Source: Candidatus Methanomethylophilaceae archaeon
Lineage (GTDB): Archaea; Thermoplasmatota; Thermoplasmata; Methanomassiliicoccales; Methanomethylophilaceae
Reading direction: 5' to 3'
Length of the DNA: 48,159 bases
NCBI GenBank assembly: GCA_944320485.1
Contig: CALUHQ010000001.1
Location: forward strand, 1 to 48,159
The notes beneath the pieces are model-generated. The model was not told where the DNA came from and did no database searches. It saw nothing but the letters and a program-made list of their open reading frames with translations. Shown here piece after piece: positions 33,145 to 40,613 of the stretch. The position numbers were made by a program, and so were the translations under genes. How positions within the stretch are numbered: position 1 is the first letter of the stretch; each line of letters opens with the position of its first letter.

Positions 33145-34177
33145 TTGCGGGCCTCAACTCCCTTGCATCGTCCCACATGTCGTGGATGACCTGAGGCGAA
33201 TGGGTGGCCACGATCATCTGGATGTCCCTGACCCTGCAGATGTCCGAGAAGTACCTGCCGAGCTTCTGCTGCCAGCTCACGTGCAGGGAGATCTCGGGCT
33301 CGTCGAGGATGACTATGGAACCCGGCTCCGTGTGGAACAGCAGCGCGTAGAACATGATCATGATCTGCTTCTCGCCGGACGAGAGCCTCTGGATCGGAAG
33401 GGTCGTGCCGTTGCTCATCACGATGCCGATCCTTCCGCTTTCGGATACGGTGAGCTCCTTGTTGATGAATATCTTGTTGACGATGTCCTTGTAGATGATC
33501 ACGGACTCCGCCAGGGTGTAGTTGCTGTCAACGTAGTCGGCGAGGGAGCATGCCAGGACGTTGTAGCCCTCGCGGTCCTTGGCTATATCGTACCTGGCGG
33601 GCGGGAACTTCATCCCAGCCGGGATCTCAGGCTCGAAGCCCGCATCCTTGATGAAGTCGAGCTTCGCCTTGATGTCCTTGCACCAGAACTCCAGCTCCCC
33701 GTCGGTGATGTCCGGCCTGGACCTCTCGGGGTGGGGTTCCAGGGCCGCATGCTGCTTCGCGTACCTGAACTGCTCGTAGAGCTCCTGCGCGTAGGTCTCC
33801 AACGTAGGTGCCAGGTGCCCGTCCCTCCTCTTGACGGCCAGCCTCTCCGGCGGGATGTAGACAGCGTTGCAGACCTCAGCCATCTCGTCCGGGGTCAGGG
33901 GCGTGTCCACCTCGTTCTTCTGCATCAGGACTATCAGCTCGCCCTTGAAGTTCTGGATGACCATGAACGACTCGTCGTCGAAGGCTATCTCGAGCCTCTC
34001 GAACGGCGTCTCGGAGAGGAACCTCATGTCCCCTTTCAGGGCCGAGTACACCATGCGCATTATCGTGCTCTTCCCGTAACCGTTCGGCGAATGGAGGAAC
34101 GTGAGGGGGCAGCATATGTCGAGATGGTAGTCGTACTCGTTGAACAGCTTCAGAACATGGAGGGTCTTGATCATCAT
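33137..34177 (-). CDS. AAA/ABC-type ATPase, candidate PARIS sensor AriA
   Basis: A 346-residue ABC/SMC-like ATPase of the AAA_15/OLD-related type. The P-loop is SPNGYGKST (about 30-38), the ABC signature is RLSSGEKQIM, Walker B and D-loop are SIVILDEPEISLH, and the switch His is in VATHSPQV. There is no transporter partner. With the overlapping DUF4435 gene it forms a two-gene module like PARIS AriA-AriB, although it is shorter than the AriA proteins I know of. ATG 34177 (or 34174) has a TATA box at 34201-34210 and so is probably leaderless. Confidence 0.82.
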   Translation of the reverse strand: MMIKTLHVLKLFNEYDYHLDICCPLTFLHSPNGYGKSTIMRMVYSALKGDMRFLSETPFERLEIAFDDESFMVIQNFKGELIVLMQKNEVDTPLTPDEMAEVCNAVYIPPERLAVKRRDGHLAPTLETYAQELYEQFRYAKQHAALEPHPERSRPDITDGELEFWCKDIKAKLDFIKDAGFEPEIPAGMKFPPARYDIAKDREGYNVLACSLADYVDSNYTLAESVIIYKDIVNKIFINKELTVSESGRIGIVMSNGTTLPIQRLSSGEKQIMIMFYALLFHTEPGSIVILDEPEISLHVSWQQKLGRYFSDICRVRDIQMIVATHSPQVIHDMWDDARELRPANA

Positions 34178-34200
34178 GGGCGTCTCATAATCGCCTTCAA

Positions 34201-34210
34201 ACTATATATC
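34201..34210 (-). promoter_or_regulatory. TATA box of the AAA-DUF4435 operon
   Basis: The minus strand reads GATATATAGT, centred about 28 nt upstream of ATG 34177. This is one of the strongest-looking TATA boxes in the window. Confidence 0.65.
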
Positions 34211-34238
34211 TGGCTTACAAGCCCCCTGAGGTTTTGGT

Positions 34239-34301
34239 CCCCTCCCGCGGACGGGAGGGGGATGCCCCGATGGAACGGGGTAAGGTACCGGTGTTGCCGG
34301 T
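34239..34301. terminator. Three tandem hairpins between the exported protein and the AAA gene
   Basis: Three adjacent perfect inverted repeats: CCCCTCCCG/CGGGAGGGG (34239-34247 with 34252-34260, 9 bp), CCCCG/CGGGG (34265-34269 with 34276-34280), and ACCGG/CCGGT (34287-34291 with 34297-34301). They lie after the stop of the minus-strand exported-protein gene (34312) and upstream of the AAA-gene promoter, so termination or insulation is the simplest reading. No U-tract follows directly. Confidence 0.5.
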
Positions 34302-34311
34302 TTCAGAACGG

Positions 34312-35280
34312 TCAGTCGGCGACGAGGACCAGGCTGCACTCGGTGAGGGTGAACTCGGAGACGTACTGCTCCCAAACCACTCCCTCGTACTCGACGTCGT
34401 GCATCTCCACCCAGGTCATAAGGACCAGACCGGTGTCGGGCTCCACTATGAACTGCCTTTCGCCCAGGTCCTTCCCCTCGTCGTCAAGATTCTGCATGGT
34501 GTAGACATCGCACTCCATCACACCCCACTGGGTACTGAAGACCTTAGTCTCGATCAGTGTTGAGCCGGAGATCTCCTCGTCCGTCATCATCAGGCCGGCC
34601 ATGAACTCTTCCACGGTGGTCGGGGTCTCCTGGCCGACCAGGTTGAGTGTGCCGTCATCGTTTACGGAATCGACCGTCACGGAGATGTCCGTTCCTTCGT
34701 ACTGGAACAAGTCCCCAGAGATGTAGTAGTACTCGTCGAGATGGGTGAATGCGCTGCCAGCGACAGGCTGGGCCAATGCTATGTCAACAAGGGCGGAGTC
34801 CGCATCGTCGAACACCGACGTTCCGGTCAGCACCTTATTGTAGGCGTTTCCTTCGGAGTCCGATCCCTCCTCGATGATGACGAGTCCTGTGTCGGGTTCT
34901 ACGAATAACAGTGCCTCGGTTCCCGAGAAGCCCATGTCGTAGACGTCGCATTCGATCTCGCCCAGGAAGGTGTCGACCCTCTCGGACCTCAGGCATTCAA
35001 GCCCCTCGGTGTCTACCACATTCAACACATAGCCGTAGGGGGCCCTGACGGTGTCCTGGCCGGAGACGCTTATCTCGTAGTTGTTGATGCTTATGACGCT
35101 CTGGACAGTGAATCTCTCGGTCTGATCCAAGTTCTCGTAGTAGTACTCCACCCAGTCGCCCTCGACCAGGTAGTCCCTGAGTTCCAACTTCTCATCGGAA
35201 TCCATCAGGTACGTGCCGTAGCTCACTCCTGCCACGACAATCGCCACAACGACGATGATTGCCACGGATTTAGGATTCAT
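34312..35280 (-). CDS. Membrane-anchored/exported protein with internal duplication
   Basis: A 322-residue protein with an N-terminal hydrophobic signal or anchor (about 5-20, VAIIVVVAIVVAGV) and an acidic exported portion. It contains two related modules of about 110-145 residues. Each starts GD(W/L)..(E/Q)Y, has an ECDVY motif (110-114; 256-260) and then EPDTGLV (128-134; 280-286). The modules share spacing and the lone Cys of ECDVY (C111, C257). I do not recognise the family. A TATA box at 35302-35312 is about 27 nt before ATG 35280. Confidence 0.75.
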   Translation of the reverse strand: MNPKSVAIIVVVAIVVAGVSYGTYLMDSDEKLELRDYLVEGDWVEYYYENLDQTERFTVQSVISINNYEISVSGQDTVRAPYGYVLNVVDTEGLECLRSERVDTFLGEIECDVYDMGFSGTEALLFVEPDTGLVIIEEGSDSEGNAYNKVLTGTSVFDDADSALVDIALAQPVAGSAFTHLDEYYYISGDLFQYEGTDISVTVDSVNDDGTLNLVGQETPTTVEEFMAGLMMTDEEISGSTLIETKVFSTQWGVMECDVYTMQNLDDEGKDLGERQFIVEPDTGLVLMTWVEMHDVEYEGVVWEQYVSEFTLTECSLVLVAD

Positions 35281-35301
35281 GAATACAAATCGACGGTTTG
35301 T

Positions 35302-35312
35302 CTTTAATTAAT
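35302..35312 (-). promoter_or_regulatory. TATA box of the exported-protein gene
   Basis: The minus strand reads TTAATTAAAG within this interval, centred about 27 nt upstream of ATG 35280, again leaderless spacing. Confidence 0.55.
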
Positions 35313-35402
35313 GGCGGTCCGATCGGTGAACAGGGAGCAGGCATTGACGCGGTAGTGTCGTGACCGTATACTTTTTGACCACAACGCCCGTTGCAGGATT
35401 CG

Positions 35403-36236
35403 ATGGACACAGACCAGGCATTCATGGAGATCAGGAAGGACATATCCGACGGCAGGGGGGACCTGGTCGGCGCGAAGACGCTGGCCCTGGCGCAGTCCGA
35501 CACGGACCCCATGACCCGCATAAAATGCCTGTCGCTCCTGAAGGTGGTGGAGGACAGGGAGACTTCCCAGGCCATCCTGGGGATGATCATGGACACCCTC
35601 CCCGAGGACCCCAAGGTCCTGGTACAGACCGCAGGCGCACTGCGCGGTCTCGACTACCCCTCCAGCGCCCTTTCCATACTGAAGGGGATGGAACAGGACG
35701 ACTCCGTGGTGAGGATGTCCGTCCTGTGCCTCATGGACCTGGAGGAGTACGAGGAGGCCCTCGACGCCATCGGGCGCATATCCGAGCTCCTTCCCTTCGA
35801 CAGGGTGATGCTGGCCGAGACGCAGAGCGCACTCGGCATGCACGGCGATGCTGTGGGAACGGCATCCAAGCTCCTTGAGGAGTATCCCCTAAACTACCAG
35901 GTGAGGAGGGCCTACGTCGCATCGCTGCTCCTGGCCGGCAGGGAGAAGGATGCCCTGAAGTACGCCAGGGCGGGTCTGAAGGACAAGTCGGCCGATTCCA
36001 ACGCCATCGCGGCGTTCGCCCTCAGGATCTCAGGCAACTGCAAGGCCGCCGCCGGTTACGCCACCCGCGCCATACAGATCGACAACGGACACGTCGGTGC
36101 CATGGAGACGCTCGGCATATGCCTGGCCATGAAGGGCGAGTACGACAAGGCGAGGATCGTGGCTGGGGCCATCAACGAGAGGTCCCCCGGTGACAAGGCC
36201 GCCCTGAACGTCCTGAGCTACTGCGAAGGGAACTGA
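35403..36236 (+). CDS. TPR-repeat protein
   Basis: A 277-residue all-helical protein with degenerate tetratricopeptide repeats, for example DLEEYEEALDAIGRISELLP, SLLLAGREKDALKYARAGLKD and the C-terminal CLAMKGEYDKARIVAGAINE. TPRs mediate protein-protein contacts; the partner is unknown. No signal peptide or other domain is present. GTATACTTTTT (35366-35376) is the likely TATA box. ATG 35403 is preferred over an in-frame TTG at 35391. It converges with trkH after 1 nt. Confidence 0.8.
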   Translation: MDTDQAFMEIRKDISDGRGDLVGAKTLALAQSDTDPMTRIKCLSLLKVVEDRETSQAILGMIMDTLPEDPKVLVQTAGALRGLDYPSSALSILKGMEQDDSVVRMSVLCLMDLEEYEEALDAIGRISELLPFDRVMLAETQSALGMHGDAVGTASKLLEEYPLNYQVRRAYVASLLLAGREKDALKYARAGLKDKSADSNAIAAFALRISGNCKAAAGYATRAIQIDNGHVGAMETLGICLAMKGEYDKARIVAGAINERSPGDKAALNVLSYCEGN

Positions 36237-36237
36237 C

Positions 36238-37881
36238 TCACCGTCTTCTCCTGTTCATGCGGCGGGGCCTGTCGGTCCAGGTCTGACCCATGAGGGCACC
36301 GTATCCGCCGGGGTTGTCCTGGGCGAGACCCTTCTTCATCTGGGTCATCCTCGAGCGGCTCACCTTCTTCGAGCGCCTCTCGTTGTAGAGCTCCTTCCAG
36401 AAGCCAGGGGTGAACAGCACCAGGGCGGTCACGATCTCCAGACGGCCGAGCCACATCAGGATGATGAGGACGATCTTGAGCGGATCCTCGAGGGAAGCGA
36501 AGTTGCCGGTGGGTCCGAAGTTCCCGAATCCCATCCCGCCGTTGGCGACACTGGAGATGGCGAGTCCGAACGAGTCGACCATGTCCATCCCTGCGATCAT
36601 GAAAATCAGAGAACCGACCATCATCGTGATCACGAACAGCAGGAAGACGGTGAGTGAGGAGAACACGGTGTCGTCGTCCACGCTCGTCCCGTCCACCTTG
36701 ACCTCGTAAACGGCGTTTGGATGGAGGATCTTCCCGAAACCGTTCTTGATGAACTCGTAGATAATCCTGATCCTGCCGAACTTGATACCTCCGCTGGTGG
36801 ATCCGGAAGAGGCTCCGATGATGGCCACCATCATCAGCAGCGCGGTGCACTGCGACGGGTAGAGGGTGAAGTCCTCGACGTACAGGCCGGTGGATGTTCC
36901 CAGGGAGACCGTGGTGAAAAGAGCGTTCTTGAACGTCTCGAGGTGCTCCTCGATGCTCATGGCGTGGGCGGTGGTGCTGTCGAAGACCACCAGAAGATAG
37001 ATGATGACGGAGATCGCCAGGAACCATCCGACGATGGTCCTGAACTCGGAGTTGCTGCGGTAGACCTTCTTCTCCCTCTTGTAGAGGGCGCGGTAGTGCA
37101 GGTAGAAGTTCGTACCTCCGAGGAACATGAAGAGGATGGTGACCAGCTGGATGGCGTCCGAATAGGAGGCCATCCCGTCGTTGGTGAACATCAGCCCACC
37201 GGTGGAGATGGTGGTGCACATGAGGCAGAACGCCTCCAGGACGTCCATTCCGAGGACGATCAGGAGGACGATGTTTATCAGACTGAGGACGCCGTATGAG
37301 AAGATGAACGACTTGGCGGCGTTCTTCATCCTGACGGAGTAGTTTGAGGAACCGGACCCGGACAGCTCGTTGTAGAACACGCTGCGTCCGATACCGAACA
37401 TGGGCAGCATGTACATGAAGGCGATGACCACCATGATACCTCCGACCCACATGGTCATGGACCTCCAGATCAGCAGGCTCATGGGCTGGGACTCCACGTC
37501 GACCATGACCGAGAGTCCGGTGGTGGTTATGCCGCTGATCCCCTCGAAGAGGGAGTCCACGAGGGTCATGCCCGATATCAGGTACGGGATGCACGACATC
37601 AGGAACATGGACAGCCAGACCAGGCCCACGAGCAGCAGACCGTTCACCGATGTGAAGTTCTTCGATTCGTAGAAGAAGAAGTACTGGAACATCCCCAGGA
37701 GGGCCAGGGGGAGGATCGGGTAGACGAACAGGGTGTAGTCCTCGCCCATGCACAGGGCAATGATTGTCGGAACCACCAGGAGCATCGCGAACACGAACTC
37801 GATCATCCCGAGGATGCGCACCGTGGTGCCCTCCCACCTCGCCAGGCGGTTGCTGTAGCGCACGATGCGGTTCAGCGTCAC
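36238..37881 (-). CDS. trkH: Trk-type potassium uptake protein, membrane subunit TrkH
   Basis: A 547-residue K+ channel-like transporter with about 10-12 membrane segments. It contains the four degenerate selectivity loops: FEGISGITTTGLSV, CTTISTGGLMF, FTTVSLGTSTGLY and ISSVANGGMGFGNFGPTGNF. It ends in a basic cytoplasmic tail (RPRRMNRRRR). GTG 37881 overlaps the trkA stop as GTGA, so the two are translated together; the reading frame upstream is antisense-like and has no similarity. Works with the NAD/ATP-sensing TrkA encoded just upstream. Confidence 0.93.
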   Translation of the reverse strand: MTLNRIVRYSNRLARWEGTTVRILGMIEFVFAMLLVVPTIIALCMGEDYTLFVYPILPLALLGMFQYFFFYESKNFTSVNGLLLVGLVWLSMFLMSCIPYLISGMTLVDSLFEGISGITTTGLSVMVDVESQPMSLLIWRSMTMWVGGIMVVIAFMYMLPMFGIGRSVFYNELSGSGSSNYSVRMKNAAKSFIFSYGVLSLINIVLLIVLGMDVLEAFCLMCTTISTGGLMFTNDGMASYSDAIQLVTILFMFLGGTNFYLHYRALYKREKKVYRSNSEFRTIVGWFLAISVIIYLLVVFDSTTAHAMSIEEHLETFKNALFTTVSLGTSTGLYVEDFTLYPSQCTALLMMVAIIGASSGSTSGGIKFGRIRIIYEFIKNGFGKILHPNAVYEVKVDGTSVDDDTVFSSLTVFLLFVITMMVGSLIFMIAGMDMVDSFGLAISSVANGGMGFGNFGPTGNFASLEDPLKIVLIILMWLGRLEIVTALVLFTPGFWKELYNERRSKKVSRSRMTQMKKGLAQDNPGGYGALMGQTWTDRPRRMNRRRR

Positions 37882-39209
37882 ACCTCCGGCACGGACGAGC
37901 CGCCCAGCAGCTTGTTGAGCTCGGAGCGGCACACGTTGGAGCTGAAGACGATGATGGAGTCGTCCTGGAGGAACTTCGTGTCGAGTTTGGGATAGATAAG
38001 GTTGTTGCCGCGCCTTATGGCGACCAGCCTCACCCCGTCGGGCACGGTCAGATCGCCGAGGTACCTGTCCCTGACCGCCGATTCGGCGTCGACGTTGTGG
38101 ATGAAGAACAGGTCGCCGTCCTCCCTGGAGTTTACGATCGCGGTCTCGTCGGAGATCGCGCATCTGGTGACCTCATTGGACACCACCTTGTAGTAGCCTA
38201 TGATGGTCTCTATGCCGGTGTACTTGAAGATGTCCTCGTACTCCTTCGTGAAATAGCGGGTGATGACCTTGCGCGAGTTGTGCCTCTGGGCCGTCATGCT
38301 CATCAGCAGGTTCGTGTCGTCGCTGTGTGATGTGGCGACCGTCGCATCTGCCTTGAACACCCCCTCGTTGGACTGGACCTCCGGGTCGGTGAAGTCCGCA
38401 CACGAGATGGCGACGCCGTTAAGGGTCTTGGCGATCTCCTTGCAAAGGGCCTCGTTCCTGTCGATGATCCTGACGTTCCTCTTGTCAGCGGCCAGCATCC
38501 TGGCCACGTTCCTACCGACAATGGAGCCGCCGAGGATGATGAAGTTGCGCGCGGGGTACTCGACCCCCATGAGGGCGTTGAACTTCTCGATGGAATCGTC
38601 GGTGCCGAAGATGAACAGGTGGTCGCCGAGATGGATCTCCATCGTCTCCGTCTCGGTGTACATCATCTCGTCCCTGTAGATTGCGAACAGGGTGCAGCCG
38701 TAGGGCATGTTAAGGTGCATGACCACCTTCCCGACCACATCGTTCTCGAGCTTCACGCTGAAGACGGCGACCGAGACCGACTGTCCCGGGATGCGCTCGT
38801 AGTCGATGGCGTTCTCCAGGGTGCAGAGCATGTACATCTTCTCCGCTGTGACCAGCTCGGGGGAGATGATGTAATCGATGCCCTCGGTCTCGATGCGGTA
38901 GTCAGGGTCGGTGATGGAGGCGACTGTCTTTATCTCCGGTTTCAGCCTCTTCGCCATGATGCATACGAATAGGTTCGAGGCATCGTTGTTGATGGCCGAG
39001 ATGATGATGTCGGCCTTATGGTTCTCGATGGCATAGGCGAGAGTCTTCGGATTTGTGCCGTCCCCCTTCAGTGTGGATACGTTGAGGCGGCCCTTGAGGG
39101 CTCTGGAGATCGATTCGTCCCTCTCTATGACCAACACGTCGTGGATCTTGGAGATGGTCTCCGCCGAGACCCTGCCCACCTCGCCCGCTCCGACGATGAT
39201 TACCTTCAT
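37878..39209 (-). CDS. trkA: Trk potassium uptake regulator TrkA
   Basis: A 443-residue peripheral regulator with two RCK modules. Each opens with a nucleotide-binding Rossmann motif: IIVGAGEVGRVSAETI at the N-terminus and IILGGSIVGRNVARML at about 229-244, each followed by a TrkA-C domain. It binds NAD(H) or ATP/ADP and gates TrkH, whose gene overlaps downstream. The minus-strand TATA-like AATTTATCG (39235-39243) is about 30 nt upstream of ATG 39209. It is divergent from hisD across 147 nt. Confidence 0.94.
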   Translation of the reverse strand: MKVIIVGAGEVGRVSAETISKIHDVLVIERDESISRALKGRLNVSTLKGDGTNPKTLAYAIENHKADIIISAINNDASNLFVCIMAKRLKPEIKTVASITDPDYRIETEGIDYIISPELVTAEKMYMLCTLENAIDYERIPGQSVSVAVFSVKLENDVVGKVVMHLNMPYGCTLFAIYRDEMMYTETETMEIHLGDHLFIFGTDDSIEKFNALMGVEYPARNFIILGGSIVGRNVARMLAADKRNVRIIDRNEALCKEIAKTLNGVAISCADFTDPEVQSNEGVFKADATVATSHSDDTNLLMSMTAQRHNSRKVITRYFTKEYEDIFKYTGIETIIGYYKVVSNEVTRCAISDETAIVNSREDGDLFFIHNVDAESAVRDRYLGDLTVPDGVRLVAIRRGNNLIYPKLDTKFLQDDSIIVFSSNVCRSELNKLLGGSSVPEV

Positions 39210-39323
39210 GAACCCGGGTACCTAGGACGTTCCCCGATAAATTGGTTGTCCATCTTTGAGCGGTCTCCATCCAAAACGGTTCTTCAGCTCTCTATATAGT
39301 TCTCCGTATGCTATGAAGGAATC

Positions 39324-39339
39324 CTATAAATCATATACA
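39324..39339 (+). promoter_or_regulatory. TATA region of the hisD-ppk-ppx operon
   Basis: CCTATAAATCATATAC is centred about 26 nt before ATG 39357. It is flanked by ATCCT and AGGAT arms. A second TATA-like TCTATATAG lies near 39290-39298, so two start sites are possible. Confidence 0.55.
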
Positions 39340-39356
39340 AAAGGATACGGGGACTC

Positions 39357-40613
39357 ATGTGGAAACAAGTCAATGAAGACTTCTGGAAGGAGAACCGCGA
39401 GTCCAAGGTCGGACAGGTCGAGGACACCGTCAGGGACATCATAGAGAATGTTCGCCAGAACGGTGACGAGGCCATCAGGGAACTTGCAAAGAAGTTCGAC
39501 CATGTGGACCTGGACTCCATCGCCGTCACCAGGGAGGAGATCGAGGAGGCTTACGAGAAGGTCTCTCCCGAGCTCGTCGAGGAGCTCGAGAACGCGGCGT
39601 ACAACATCCAGCGCTTCCACGAGATGCAGATGCCCCCCGGCCTCTGGCTGAGGGAGGTGGAGCCCGGTGTGACCCTCGGCGTCAAGTCGACCCCCCTCGA
39701 GAGGGTGGGATGCTACATCCCCGGCGGCAGGGCCTCCTATCCGAGCACCGTGCTCATGACCGTCATCCCCGCGAGGGTCGCCGGAGTCGACGAGGTCGTC
39801 ATCTGCACCCCCGCACCCATCAACCCCCTCACACTCGTCGCCGCGGACATCGCCGGTGCGGACGAGATCTACAAGACCGGAGGGGCCCAGGCCATCGCGG
39901 CCATGGCCCTCGGGACCGAGAGCATCGAGCCGGTTCAGAAGATCGTCGGACCCGGGAACGTGTTCGTCACCGGGGCCAAGATGATGCTGAGGAACAAGGT
40001 TGAGATCGACTTCCCCGCCGGACCCTCCGAGATCGGCGTCCTGGCTGACGACTCCGCCGTGCCCGAGTACCTGGCCGCCGACCTCATCGCGCAGGCCGAG
40101 CACGACCCGTCCTCCGCCAGCATCCTGATCACATGCGACCCCGACCTCCCCGACAGGACATGGGAGGTCATGGAGAAGATGATCGAGAAGGCCCCGAGGA
40201 AGGAGATCATCCTCAAGGCCCTCGACAATTCCGGCTACATCATCGCCGAGGACATGGACCTTGCCGTCGAGATCATGAACGGCATCGCCCCCGAGCACCT
40301 CTCCATACAGGTCAGGGACCCGCTGGACGTCCTCGGCAAGGTGAGGAACGGAGGCTCGATATTCGTCGGACCCTACACGCCCGTCGCCGCAGGAGACTAC
40401 GCATCCGGTACCAACCACGTCCTCCCCACAGCGGGGAACGCCGCCACATGCTCCGGTCTCAACGTCGCACACTTCATGAAGACCTCAACCGTACAGTACC
40501 TGACGAAGCAGGGCCTGGCGAACCTCGCCCCCACCATCGAGGCGCTGGCGACCGCCGAGGGGCTCCACGCGCACTGCGAATCCGTCAAGGTCAGGAAGCC
40601 CGAGGTGGATTGA
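39357..40613 (+). CDS. hisD: Histidinol dehydrogenase
   Basis: A 418-residue enzyme that oxidises L-histidinol to L-histidine in two NAD-dependent steps, the last of histidine synthesis. Conserved segments: LERVGCYIPGGRASYPSTVLM, TGGAQAIAAMALGTESI, IVGPGNVFVTGAK, DFPAGPSEIGVLAD, AQAEHDPSS and PEHLSIQV, holding the zinc-binding and catalytic His/Glu. No other his gene is in the window. It overlaps ppk1 by one nucleotide (TGATG), so it is transcribed with polyphosphate genes. Confidence 0.97.
   Translation: MWKQVNEDFWKENRESKVGQVEDTVRDIIENVRQNGDEAIRELAKKFDHVDLDSIAVTREEIEEAYEKVSPELVEELENAAYNIQRFHEMQMPPGLWLREVEPGVTLGVKSTPLERVGCYIPGGRASYPSTVLMTVIPARVAGVDEVVICTPAPINPLTLVAADIAGADEIYKTGGAQAIAAMALGTESIEPVQKIVGPGNVFVTGAKMMLRNKVEIDFPAGPSEIGVLADDSAVPEYLAADLIAQAEHDPSSASILITCDPDLPDRTWEVMEKMIEKAPRKEIILKALDNSGYIIAEDMDLAVEIMNGIAPEHLSIQVRDPLDVLGKVRNGGSIFVGPYTPVAAGDYASGTNHVLPTAGNAATCSGLNVAHFMKTSTVQYLTKQGLANLAPTIEALATAEGLHAHCESVKVRKPEVD

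Noticed and set aside
32978..34504. 508-codon plus-strand open frame opposite the AAA ATPase gene
   Set aside because: Antisense shadow of a gene with clear ATPase motifs; it also runs through hairpins and the promoter.
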